Shown: one piece after another, positions 26,642 to 35,003 of the stretch
How the letters are laid out: each line of letters starts with the position of its first letter
Numbering within the stretch: the stretch's first letter is position 1
Assembly (NCBI GenBank): GCA_025359985.1
Contig: JANYDB010000128.1
Location: 1 to 64,000 of the forward strand
Reading direction: 5' to 3'
DNA from: Burkholderiales bacterium
Lineage (GTDB): Bacteria; Pseudomonadota; Gammaproteobacteria; Burkholderiales; Usitatibacteraceae
Length of the DNA stretch: 64,000 nucleotides
Notes under the pieces: generated by a model
Database searches by the model: none
Seen by the model: the letters and a program-made list of their open reading frames with translations, nothing else
What the model was told of the DNA's origin: nothing
Position numbers and translations under genes: made by a program

Positions 26642-27778
26642 TTATAACCCTAACGCGGATTGGTTAATCAGAAATCGAGCCTGCTTACTGAAACCCTGGT
26701 TAGAAATATCTGACACATGGATCGCCGCAGCAGTATCTATGTTGAGATAGTTTTTAAACATGGAACGATCATAAGCGGGGTCATAATGGGTATTAAGCAT
26801 GTTGGCGACAAATGCATGCCATTGACCGCTGTGGGCTAAATCTTTCCATGTCAGAATTTGTTCTTTGGAATGAAGCGCCGCTAGACAGTCCAGCTTGAAA
26901 AAAAGTAGTTCGCGGTCGGCGATGAGATGCGCATATTCCTCGTGCAGCAGATCAACTCGCAGCGGCTGTGGGGTAATAACTTCGAAGCAGCGGCCTTGCC
27001 ACATCGCGCGTATGAGCGGATCAGGCACACGCAAGACGCCGATTTTTTTGCTTTCAGCTTCCACAAAAACGGGCTGAGTTCGGCCAAATAGTGAAAGCTG
27101 AGACCAAATAAGGCTATCAAACATTTTTTGAGAGGGTTGCGGCTGATCAGGCAAATTACCCAAGACCGAGCCTTTATGCGCCGCTAATTTTTCAAGGTCA
27201 AGCACTTGCGCGCCGTGTTCGGCCATGGCTTCCAGCAAACGGCTTTTACCGGACCCCGTGCGTCCGCAAATTACGTTGTAGGTGAACTTGCTCGGCATCG
27301 TTTCCAAGTCATTCACCACTTGTGCGCGCCACGCTTTATAGCCGCCTTCGAGCTGGACCGCGCCCCAACCAATTGCACGAAATATATGGGTCATCGCACC
27401 AGATCGCGAACCGCCTCGCCAACAATAAATGAGCGGCTTCCAATGCTTGGGCTTAGCGCGAAATTGTGCGTCGATATTAAGGGCGATATTGCGGGCCACC
27501 ATTGCTGCGCCGACCTTCTTGGCTTCAAATGGTGAAACCTGTTGGTGCAATGAGCCAACAATGATGCGTTCTTCGTTCGTCAGCACCGGACAATTGACCG
27601 CGCCAGGCAAATGATCAAGTGCGAATTCAGCCGGGCTGCGGGTGTCGATAATGGTGTCAAATTGTGCCAGCTCAGCCCATGTCAGCGGCAGTAGCTGAAG
27701 GTTAGGGCGATCCGAACGAATGACCGGTTTGGGCTCGGCCTGTTGAGTGAGTGGTACTACTGCATCAGTGATATTCAC
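26642..27778 (-). CDS. mnmH: tRNA 2-selenouridine/geranyl-2-thiouridine synthase
   Basis: MnmH (SelU, YbbB) replaces sulfur by selenium at the wobble 2-thiouridine of tRNA-Lys, -Glu and -Gln, using selenophosphate and a geranylated intermediate. The 378-residue protein has the N-terminal rhodanese domain with the catalytic C119 in LIYCWRGGSRSG, then a P-loop domain GRTGSGKS (172-179). Both essential elements are intact. It starts at a GTG that overlaps the upstream esterase stop (GTGA). The partner selD is often adjacent but is not in this window. Confidence 0.95.
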   Translation of the reverse strand: MNITDAVVPLTQQAEPKPVIRSDRPNLQLLPLTWAELAQFDTIIDTRSPAEFALDHLPGAVNCPVLTNEERIIVGSLHQQVSPFEAKKVGAAMVARNIALNIDAQFRAKPKHWKPLIYCWRGGSRSGAMTHIFRAIGWGAVQLEGGYKAWRAQVVNDLETMPSKFTYNVICGRTGSGKSRLLEAMAEHGAQVLDLEKLAAHKGSVLGNLPDQPQPSQKMFDSLIWSQLSLFGRTQPVFVEAESKKIGVLRVPDPLIRAMWQGRCFEVITPQPLRVDLLHEEYAHLIADRELLFFKLDCLAALHSKEQILTWKDLAHSGQWHAFVANMLNTHYDPAYDRSMFKNYLNIDTAAAIHVSDISNQGFSKQARFLINQSALGL

Positions 27779-28551
27779 AGTTTTACTTTTTGCGTGGGTT
27801 GACTATTTTTCTTGAGTATTTGCTCTATAGTCGGCATCACGTTTTGCAGAATACGCGGTTGGGCAATCGCAGCAGGATGCAGGCGATCCGTTTGAAAAAG
27901 CTCCAGCTTGTCGGCAATTCCATCGAGCAGAAAAGGTATCAGCGGCAATTTATATCGGGTCGCAAGTGTTGAGTAAGCGGCACTAAAATGCTGTGTATAT
28001 TCGATGCCGTAGTTGGGTGGAATTTGCATGCCAACCATGATCACGCGCGCGCCCGCTTTTAGACTGGCCAAGGTGATGGCTTCAAGATTTTTCTGCATCG
28101 CCGTCACAGGCAAGCCGCGCAGGCCATCATTGGCCCCGAGTGCCAGCAGCACAATAGTGGGTTTTTGCAACGCTAAATCGGCCTTGATACGCGCCGCTCC
28201 GCCGATGGAAGTTTCGCCGCTCACGCTTGCGTTAATCACCTCCACGCCGCGAGGTTTTAATTGCTTGGCCATTAGCGACACCCAGCCTTCAGCCGGATTG
28301 AGTCCGTAAGCCGCAGACAAACTGTCGCCGTAGACGAGAATGCGTTCTTGCTTATGCAGGGCGGTTTGAACGGGTTGACCGGATTGGATGCCGGATGCTG
28401 CGGCATACGCTAACGCTGGGAACATTAATGCGGTCGCTATAATCATTTGGGTTGGTTTCGCGATTGAATTCGGTATTGAACTCAGCATTGAATTCCCGAT
28501 TGAATCTAGCGCGGCCCTTGAAAAACAAAATAATCGTGCAATATTGTTCAT
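27775..28551 (-). CDS. TesA-like arylesterase / lysophospholipase (SGNH hydrolase), exported
   Basis: This periplasmic GDSL hydrolase has block I VYGDSLSAAYGL with nucleophile S77, block II/III VINASVSGETSIGGA and ALGANDGLRG, and catalytic Asp-His in TDRLHPAA. It resembles E. coli TesA (thioesterase I/protease I/lysophospholipase L1). The frame from 28551 gives 258 residues, about 50 before the mature domain. The hydrophobic signal MIIATALMFPALAYA starts only at residue 36, and codons 15-30 are made of four 12-bp repeats. The real start may therefore be M22 (28488) or M36 (28446). It is divergent from ybbA, the arrangement known for tesA-ybbAP. Confidence 0.88.
   Translation of the reverse strand: MNNIARLFCFSRAALDSIGNSMLSSIPNSIAKPTQMIIATALMFPALAYAAASGIQSGQPVQTALHKQERILVYGDSLSAAYGLNPAEGWVSLMAKQLKPRGVEVINASVSGETSIGGAARIKADLALQKPTIVLLALGANDGLRGLPVTAMQKNLEAITLASLKAGARVIMVGMQIPPNYGIEYTQHFSAAYSTLATRYKLPLIPFLLDGIADKLELFQTDRLHPAAIAQPRILQNVMPTIEQILKKNSQPTQKVKL
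28463..28510. repeat. four 12-bp tandem repeats in the 5' end of the esterase gene
   Basis: Units ATTGAATTCGGT, ATTGAACTCAGC, ATTGAATTCCCG and ATTGAATCTAGC run head to tail. They sit in the poorly conserved N-terminal coding or leader segment before the signal peptide. Twelve base pairs keeps the reading frame. Confidence 0.8.
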
Positions 28552-28742
28552 GTATTTTCAAAATCTCTCAAAAATTTAAATTTTGGCTTTGATTCGCGCT
28601 CTTAATCACGGTCCTAATTTACGTTGCTAGTTTGTCTTATTCTTTCGTCTTGTCATTTCACCCATCATGCCAGATTGCCTGTGGCGTTTTGCTCAAGTTT
28701 TTTCAATATCTTTCGCTTAATAAAAATACTTAATGGCCCACC

Positions 28743-29480
28743 ATGCCTGATTTGACCAATTCTTTTAATGCAGATTCCAGATCATCCGTACCAATCATTC
28801 GTGTCGATCATTTAAGTAAACGCGTACCTACCACCGATGGTTTATTAACCATTGTCAACAATGCTCACTTTAGCGTGGCAGCGGGTGAGGCCGTTGCGGT
28901 CGTGGGTGCTTCAGGCTCCGGTAAATCTACTTTGCTGGGACTTTTGGCAGGTTTGGACAATCCCAGTACAGGCAAGGTTTTCATTAATGGCGAAGATTTA
29001 TTTGCGCTGAGTGAAGATGGTCGTGCAAAGCTGCGTGGCAGATTAGTTGGGTTCGTATTCCAGTCTTTTCAACTGCTGCCGTCATTAAACGCGTTGGAAA
29101 ACATCATGCTGCCGCTGGAATTGTCCGGTGCAGCCGATGCTGATGCGCGCGCGAGGAGCATTTTGGGCCGCGTTGGTTTGGCGGCCCGCGCTACCCATTA
29201 CCCTAAACAGTTATCGGGCGGTGAGCAGCAGCGTGTGGCGATTGCGCGCGCATTTGTAACCGAGCCCAAGCTTTTGTTTGCGGATGAGCCCACCGGCAAT
29301 CTGGACGCTAAAACGGGGAGGGCCATGATTGATCTGCTGTTTGAATTAAATCGTGAACGCGGCACGACTCTAATTTTGGTTACCCATGATTTAAACTTGG
29401 CCGCGCGCTGTGGTCGCAGGCTCACCATCGATGAAGGCATCGTCAGCACCGAAGACGAACAAGCCGCGATGGCGATGTAA
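28743..29480 (+). CDS. ybbA: ABC transporter ATP-binding protein, YbbA/LolD type
   Basis: This 245-residue ATPase belongs to the MacB/LolD/FtsE-like group. It has Walker A GASGSGKST, a Q-loop FVFQSFQLLPSLNALEN, the ABC signature LSGGEQQRVAIARAF, Walker B LLFADEPTGNLD and an H-loop VTHD. It lies 23 bp before its permease and forms the ybbA-ybbP pair next to the TesA-like gene, as in E. coli. The substrate of YbbAP is unsettled; proposals include lipid or hydrophobic compounds. Confidence 0.94.
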   Translation: MPDLTNSFNADSRSSVPIIRVDHLSKRVPTTDGLLTIVNNAHFSVAAGEAVAVVGASGSGKSTLLGLLAGLDNPSTGKVFINGEDLFALSEDGRAKLRGRLVGFVFQSFQLLPSLNALENIMLPLELSGAADADARARSILGRVGLAARATHYPKQLSGGEQQRVAIARAFVTEPKLLFADEPTGNLDAKTGRAMIDLLFELNRERGTTLILVTHDLNLAARCGRRLTIDEGIVSTEDEQAAMAM

Positions 29481-29503
29481 TCGTCTGCCTGATACCGACG
29501 CCC

Positions 29504-32005
29504 ATGAAAAAACTACTGCTGGCATTCAAGCTGCTGCGTCGTAACGCTAAATCAAGCGAAGCGAAAGTATTGCTGGTCGCGTTATTTATCGCCGTTACCA
29601 GTGTCACCACGGTTTCGTTTTTTGCGGATCGGGTCGAATCCGCGCTTAACACCCAAGCGAACGAATTAATCGCAGCCGATGTGGTGGTGATCAGCGATAA
29701 ACCGACGCCCGACCGATTCCGTGATGAAGCCAAGCGCCTGCAATTAAACACCGCGGAATCCGCGACTTTTCCCAGCATGGTGGCGGGTGATGAGGCGAAA
29801 GGTCAGGGCGTCAATCTAGCCGAAATCAAAGCGATTACGGATGGCTTTCCGTTACGCGGCAAAATCCGGATCGCGGATGCGTTTGGCGCGCCTGATCATG
29901 AAGCTACGGGCATTCCGTCGGCGGGAACGGTATGGGCGCCGGCGGTGCTGCTTAACCGGATTAACGCCACTATCGGGGATGATTTGCGAGTCGGCGCGGT
30001 CAAGCTCAAAATTACCGCGATCATTACCAAAGAGCCGGATAGCGTGCTCGATTATTTTGGGATCGCACCGAGGGTCATGTTAAATAGTCAAGATCTTGTC
30101 GCCACAGGTCTGGTCCAGGTTGGCAGTCGGGTGACCTACCGGTTGCTGCTGTCGGGCGATAAAAAATCGGTTGCCGAATTCATTGCCACCTTTAAAGGTA
30201 ATACGCTGCGCGGTGAGCGGCTGGAAAGTGTGCGCGATGCACGTTCCGAGGTGCGTGTTGCGCTGGAACGATCGCAGAATTTTTTGGGCCTTGCGGCGTT
30301 GTTATCGGTCATTTTGGCCTCGGTAGCCGTGGCGCTGGCCGCACGTCGCTACTCACAGCGGCAGCTCGATAGCGCGGCCATGATGCGCTGCCTGGGCGCT
30401 ACTCAAGCCGATATTTTCAAACTGAATTTATGGCAATTTTTAACCCTCGGTCTCATCGCCTGTGCACTCGGGGTGCTGGCAGGTTTTGGTGCGCAAACCG
30501 GGCTGGCGGCAATGCTGTCGGGCATTTTTACCGTGGCGCTGCCCACCCCCACCCTCATGCCTGCACTGCAAGGCTTGGCGATCGGGATGGTGCTGCTGCT
30601 GGGCTTTACGCTGCCACCGTTACTCGCCCTGCGTAAAGTGTCCACACTGCGCGTACTGCGCCGCGATCTTGATCCGTTTGATGCAGGAGCAACATTTGCC
30701 TACCTGCTCGGCTTTGCGACGCTGGCCGGGCTGATTATCTGGCGCGCGGGCGATTTGAAATTGGGCGTCATTGCCGTAGGAGGTTTTGTGATCGCGCTTG
30801 GCGTGGCGGCACTGGCGGGATGGCTGCTGATTCGCGCGGCATCTAGCCTGCGCGGCGCGACTTCAGGGTCATGGCGCTATGGCATCGCCAACATGAAGCG
30901 CAATTCAGGTGGCAGTCTGGTGCAAATCATGGCATTAGGCTTGGGCATTATGGCGATGCTGATGTTGACTCTGGTCCGTACCGATCTTATTTCGCGCTGG
31001 CAGGATAGTGTTGGCGACAATATGCCGAACCGTTTCGTGATCAATATCCAGGGCGATCAGCTCAATGCGGTGAAATCTTATTTCAAGGCGCGCAATAGGG
31101 AGACGCCTGATTTATATCCGATGGTGCGCGGACGATTAGTTGAGATCAATGCAAAAAAAGTCGTTCCGTCTGACTATAAAGACGAACGCGCCAAGCGAAC
31201 TTCCGAGCGGGAATTTAATCTATCATGGGCCGCCACCATGCAGGCCGACAATAAAATTTTGGATGGCAAATTTTGGCCAGCTGACACCAAAGAGAAAGAA
31301 TTTTCAGTCGAAGAGGGTATCGCCAAAAGCCTTGGCATCAAAGTCGGCGACAGCCTGACTTACGACATCGCGGGTTCGCGTTTTGCGGCAACCGTCACCA
31401 ATATACGCAAGGTTGAGTGGGGTTCATTCAAGCCGAATTTCTTCGTCATTGCCAGCCCCGGTGTGCTCGAAAGTTATCCGGCCAGCTATATCACCAGCTT
31501 CAATCTGCCCGCGGGCAATGAACAGATCGTGAATGGCCTCATCCAAAAATTTCCCAATCTGTCAGTGATCGATCTAACCGCCATCATGAATCAGGTGCGC
31601 ACCATCACCAACCAGGTCGCAAACGCGGTCAGCTATGTATTCATGTTCGCGCTCGCTGCAGGACTGGTGGTGCTTTACGCCGCGATTGCCAGCACCCAGG
31701 ATGAGCGAATTTTCGATGCCGCCATCATGCGCACGCTTGGTGCAAGCCGTAAACAAATGATCGTGGTGCAGCTGGCTGAATTTCTGGCGATTGGCTTGCT
31801 GTCGGGGCTCATCGCCTCGGCCGGCGCAATGGCATTGGCCAAGCTGCTAAGCGATAAAGTGTTGAACGTGCCGTATGTGATCAACTGGTGGATTCCGGTG
31901 ATCGGTATAGTGGGTGGCGGGTTGGGCGTTGCTATCGCGGGTTTGTTGGGCACCAGGAAGGCGGTCGATTCGCCACCGCTGGCAACCATACGGGAACTGA
32001 CGTAA
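29504..32005 (+). CDS. ybbP: ABC transporter permease, FtsX-like, YbbP type
   Basis: The 833-residue inner-membrane permease has two FtsX-like modules. The layout is an N-terminal TM helix (about 22-42), a large periplasmic domain, a three-helix FtsX unit (about 262-385), further TM helices near 400-450, a second periplasmic domain, and a C-terminal FtsX unit (about 715-825) containing DAAIMRTLGASRKQM. Such type VII ABC systems usually perform mechanotransmission or substrate extraction rather than classical transport. It is cotranscribed with ybbA. Confidence 0.93.
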   Translation: MKKLLLAFKLLRRNAKSSEAKVLLVALFIAVTSVTTVSFFADRVESALNTQANELIAADVVVISDKPTPDRFRDEAKRLQLNTAESATFPSMVAGDEAKGQGVNLAEIKAITDGFPLRGKIRIADAFGAPDHEATGIPSAGTVWAPAVLLNRINATIGDDLRVGAVKLKITAIITKEPDSVLDYFGIAPRVMLNSQDLVATGLVQVGSRVTYRLLLSGDKKSVAEFIATFKGNTLRGERLESVRDARSEVRVALERSQNFLGLAALLSVILASVAVALAARRYSQRQLDSAAMMRCLGATQADIFKLNLWQFLTLGLIACALGVLAGFGAQTGLAAMLSGIFTVALPTPTLMPALQGLAIGMVLLLGFTLPPLLALRKVSTLRVLRRDLDPFDAGATFAYLLGFATLAGLIIWRAGDLKLGVIAVGGFVIALGVAALAGWLLIRAASSLRGATSGSWRYGIANMKRNSGGSLVQIMALGLGIMAMLMLTLVRTDLISRWQDSVGDNMPNRFVINIQGDQLNAVKSYFKARNRETPDLYPMVRGRLVEINAKKVVPSDYKDERAKRTSEREFNLSWAATMQADNKILDGKFWPADTKEKEFSVEEGIAKSLGIKVGDSLTYDIAGSRFAATVTNIRKVEWGSFKPNFFVIASPGVLESYPASYITSFNLPAGNEQIVNGLIQKFPNLSVIDLTAIMNQVRTITNQVANAVSYVFMFALAAGLVVLYAAIASTQDERIFDAAIMRTLGASRKQMIVVQLAEFLAIGLLSGLIASAGAMALAKLLSDKVLNVPYVINWWIPVIGIVGGGLGVAIAGLLGTRKAVDSPPLATIRELT

Positions 32006-32099
32006 ATCTTTTCTGAGCAATTAATGGCAGACTAAAAACTTAATGCTCCAGCATTGGCGGATATTTTGAAGCATTTTTGCTCCAAATAGACCGACTAGC

Positions 32100-32630
32100 C
32101 TAGCGTTTTATATTTTCAATCAGCCATTTCGCCGTATGCGATGCGCCCAGCACATCGCAGCCAAAACGCTCCTTCATACTGCGTTTCAGGCCGAGCACAG
32201 CATGGTCTTTGCTGATCAACGCAACAGCACACGCGTGTGCTGCCAGCTGCACAAATTTTTGATCATCGCGATCACGGCAGCGCGGCACAATGCCCAACAG
32301 TGATGCGCGTTCCGGCGTGATTTTGACGAAGGCGTCGTATTGTGCCGAGGCTCGTTGTTGTGCCTCGATATCGAGTTTGAAAATGGGGTAATTCAGCACC
32401 CGAATAAGCTCATCGCGGCATTCGGCGTTACTCACAATCTGTACCTGTTGATGCGCAATCGCCGTCATTAATTCTGGCATGCCACCGTCTTCGAAGACCA
32501 GCCAATCCAGCACAATATTGGTATCGAGTACGATGATGGGTTTTGACTCCCCTGATATCGGCGTGGGCACTAAATATGTGTTTGCGTAAATGGCATGCGC
32601 GGCATCTTGGCTCGATCTGCGCCTAACCAT
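32100..32630 (-). CDS. PIN-domain protein, putative toxin of COG1569 type, no visible antitoxin
   Basis: PIN domains are metal-dependent RNases. The acidic residues are present: IVLDTNIVLDWLVF near residue 34, CRDELIRVLNYP in the centre and CRDRDDQKFVQLAAHACAVALISKDHAVL near the C-terminus. The 176 residues include about 30 N-terminal residues ahead of the domain, so the true start may be a later GTG such as 32570. Neighbouring ORFs do not resemble an antitoxin, and no small partner gene could be found within 100 bp either side. It may be a solitary or housekeeping PIN protein. Confidence 0.8.
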   Translation of the reverse strand: MVRRRSSQDAAHAIYANTYLVPTPISGESKPIIVLDTNIVLDWLVFEDGGMPELMTAIAHQQVQIVSNAECRDELIRVLNYPIFKLDIEAQQRASAQYDAFVKITPERASLLGIVPRCRDRDDQKFVQLAAHACAVALISKDHAVLGLKRSMKERFGCDVLGASHTAKWLIENIKR

Positions 32631-32638
32631 ATCAGGGA

Positions 32639-33127
32639 CTATTTGGGCGGAAGTGGTGACGTTGCAGTGGTCGGCACGGGTTGTGGTAATGGTGGGGATA
32701 ATGGTGAAGGTAAAGGTAAAGGGCTATCTTGCATTACAGCAACGCCTTTTACAAAATATTCGGTCTCGCCAAAACAAGAGCTGGGCAGCCCGATGTGCTG
32801 TTCGTACTGCACCGCCACTCGTCTGCCCATGACCTTATTGATCTGCTCGGCGGCTTGCTCATCGCGAATCGTGAACAGGAATTTTTCGGGTACCGAACCA
32901 GGCAGCGAAACCATCGCCATCTCGCCTTCCCAAGTCTTGCAAAGGTAGCCTTTTTTAGAGAGCTTCTGAATCCAGCCCGCGCGCTCACCGTAGGAATAAC
33001 TCCAGCTCAGCATTACCCAGGTGTAAAGCACAAACAGCAATATCGCGCCTGCCAATATTCCCGCAAGCCATCCTACGATGACCCAACCGTGCTGGCGCTG
33101 AAGTGATTTCATGAGGGAATCTTTCAT
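32639..33127 (-). CDS. Small membrane protein of unknown function
   Basis: This 162-residue protein has one clear transmembrane helix (about 16-40, VIVGWLAGILAGAILLFVLY) and a globular part with KKGYLCKTWEGEMAMVSLPG and FLFTIRDEQAA. The C-terminal tail is Pro/Leu/Ser rich and encoded by simple GGTAAA/GGTAAT-like repeats (about 32655-32722, plus-strand view). I recognise it only as a conserved hypothetical type seen in betaproteobacteria and cannot assign a function. It precedes the PIN gene by 8 bp, so the two may be cotranscribed. Confidence 0.7.
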   Translation of the reverse strand: MKDSLMKSLQRQHGWVIVGWLAGILAGAILLFVLYTWVMLSWSYSYGERAGWIQKLSKKGYLCKTWEGEMAMVSLPGSVPEKFLFTIRDEQAAEQINKVMGRRVAVQYEQHIGLPSSCFGETEYFVKGVAVMQDSPLPLPSPLSPPLPQPVPTTATSPLPPK

Positions 33128-33234
33128 TTATATTTTGTGTCAAGTTTCATATCGAATTTAATTTAATTTTGATTATAAGACAGCGCGGATGAATTCACGC
33201 ATGAAAAAATTGACTTAGATTGAGCGCTGCAAGG

Positions 33235-34422
33235 CTAGCCTGCTGCTGATCCTGCAGCCACCCCGGAAGCCCAGGCCCACTGAAAATTAAATCCTCCCAA
33301 GTGGCCGGTCACATCAACCACTTCGCCAATAAAGTAGAGGCCTTTTACGGTCGCGGCTTCCATGGTTTTTGATGATAGTTTACGGGTGTCTACGCCGCCT
33401 AATGTGACCTCGGCTTTGTTGTATCCCAGCGTGCCTGAGGGTTTTACGGACCAGCTTTCCAATGCGCCAATCGCCGCCTCATAGGCCTTATCGGTGAATT
33501 GATTATTAACTTTGATGAGCTGATTCGCCTCGCTCCACTGTTGAGCCAAGCGCTTCGGAAAAATCTCGGCCAGCACATTATTGAATTGCGCTTTGGCATG
33601 ACGTTGCTCGCGCAGCCAATGCGCTTGTTGAGGATTAGGTAGCAGATTGATATGGATCGGATGCTGCGCCAGACCGTCTTGCCAGTAAGATGAAATCTGC
33701 AGAATCGCTGGGCCAGAAATACCGCGATGGGTGAGCAGTACGGCTTCGCGAAAACGGCCGCCATGGCAGGTAACTTCTGCATCGAGTGAGATGCCGGAAA
33801 GATCGCCGTAGCGCGCCAATGTTTCCGGGTCAAAACTGAGCGGAACCAGCGCAGGCCGAGGTGGCACAATCTTCAAACCGAATTGTTCAGCGACCTTATA
33901 GCCGAACGCGGTAGCGCCAATTTTAGGCACCGTAAGCCCGCCAGTTGCAATCACCAGGCTTGCTGAACTGACGACGCCTTGCTCGGAGTGAATGCAGTAA
34001 TTTTCGCCTTCGCGGGTAATTCCGGTGACGCCACACGGCATTTTCCACTCCACATGGCCGCGATCACATTCGATTTTAAGCATTTGAATAATCTCGGTCG
34101 CGCTGTTGTCGCAAAACAGTTGGCCGAGGGTTTTTTCATGGAATTGAATACCGTGCTGTTCGACCAGCTTGATAAAATCCTGCGGGCTGTAACGGGCCAG
34201 TGCGGAGCGACAAAAGTGCGGATTTTGCGAGAGGAAATTTTCAGGCTTGGTGTGGAGGTTGGTAAAGTTGCAGCGCCCGCCGCCGGAGATGCGAATTTTT
34301 TCACCGAGCTTGTGATAATGATCGATGAGCAATACCCTTTTGCCACGCTGCCCCGCCACCCCCGCACACATCATGCCCGCAGCACCAGCACCGATGATGA
34401 TGACGTCGTAATGGGCGCTCAC
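33235..34422 (-). CDS. yhiN: HI0933/YhiN family flavoprotein (NAD(P)/FAD-dependent oxidoreductase)
   Basis: The protein starts with a dinucleotide fold SAHYDVIIIGAGAAGMMCAG. It has the family signature ISGGGRCNFTN early on, LVIATGGLTVPKIGATAFGY in the centre and GEVVDVTGHLGGFNFQWAWASG at the C-terminus. The open frame extends to 34548, but a GTG at 34422 overlaps the tag stop as GTGA and begins exactly at the conserved N-terminus, so I use it (395 residues). The family's reaction is not established. Confidence 0.88.
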   Translation of the reverse strand: MSAHYDVIIIGAGAAGMMCAGVAGQRGKRVLLIDHYHKLGEKIRISGGGRCNFTNLHTKPENFLSQNPHFCRSALARYSPQDFIKLVEQHGIQFHEKTLGQLFCDNSATEIIQMLKIECDRGHVEWKMPCGVTGITREGENYCIHSEQGVVSSASLVIATGGLTVPKIGATAFGYKVAEQFGLKIVPPRPALVPLSFDPETLARYGDLSGISLDAEVTCHGGRFREAVLLTHRGISGPAILQISSYWQDGLAQHPIHINLLPNPQQAHWLREQRHAKAQFNNVLAEIFPKRLAQQWSEANQLIKVNNQFTDKAYEAAIGALESWSVKPSGTLGYNKAEVTLGGVDTRKLSSKTMEAATVKGLYFIGEVVDVTGHLGGFNFQWAWASGVAAGSAAG

Positions 34423-34988
34423 CGGTGCACCGCCAAGTGACGCGGACAGTCCACTAGGTGATCGTTGACCATGCCGGTAGCCTGCATGAAAGCGTAACAA
34501 ATAGTGGAGCCGACAAAGGTGAAGCCGCGTTTTTTCAAGTCTTTGCACATCGTGTCCGAGATGTCGGTTTTAGCCGGGGCCTCGCTCATAAAGCGCCATT
34601 TATTTTGGATGGGGTTGCCACCCACGAAGGCCCAGATATAGGCATCAAAACTGCCGAATTCTTTTTGTACTGCGATGAAGGCCTGGGCGTTTTTTATGGC
34701 GCTGGCAATTTTCAGGCGATTGCGAATGATGCCAACATTTTGCATCAGCGATTCAATTTTGGCGTCATTAAAGCGGGCGACTTTAGCCACATCAAAATGA
34801 TCAAACGCGTGCCGATAATTCTCGCGCTTTGCCAACACGGTTGACCATGAAAGGCCCGCCTGCGCACCTTCCAGAATTAAAAATTCAAACAGCAGCCGGT
34901 CATCATGCAACGGCGCGCCCCATTCCTCATCGTGGTATTGGGCATCAAGCGGATTTTTGGTGGCCCAGGGGCAGCGTTCCAATTTCAT
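34419..34988 (-). CDS. tag: DNA-3-methyladenine glycosylase I
   Basis: Tag excises 3-methyladenine from alkylated DNA. The 189-residue protein has the N-terminal zinc-site RCPWATKNPLDAQYHDEEWG, the core FEFLILEGAQAGLSW (helix-hairpin-helix region with the base-recognition Glu) and the C-terminal GFTFVGSTICYAFMQATGMVNDH with the second zinc ligands. Length matches E. coli Tag (187). It is coupled to yhiN through a GTGA overlap and follows attH by 15 bp in a minus-strand run. Confidence 0.96.
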   Translation of the reverse strand: MKLERCPWATKNPLDAQYHDEEWGAPLHDDRLLFEFLILEGAQAGLSWSTVLAKRENYRHAFDHFDVAKVARFNDAKIESLMQNVGIIRNRLKIASAIKNAQAFIAVQKEFGSFDAYIWAFVGGNPIQNKWRFMSEAPAKTDISDTMCKDLKKRGFTFVGSTICYAFMQATGMVNDHLVDCPRHLAVHR

Positions 34989-35003
34989 ATTATTTTTACA
35001 AGG

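Noticed and set aside
28571-28584. AAAATTTAAATTTT palindrome in the esterase/ybbA gap
   Set aside because: Pure A/T sequence in an AT-rich intergenic region has little information content.
32042-32055. AATGCT/AGCATT hairpin between ybbP and the PIN gene as a terminator
   Set aside because: Stem of six weak pairs with a 2-nt loop and no T-tract on either strand.
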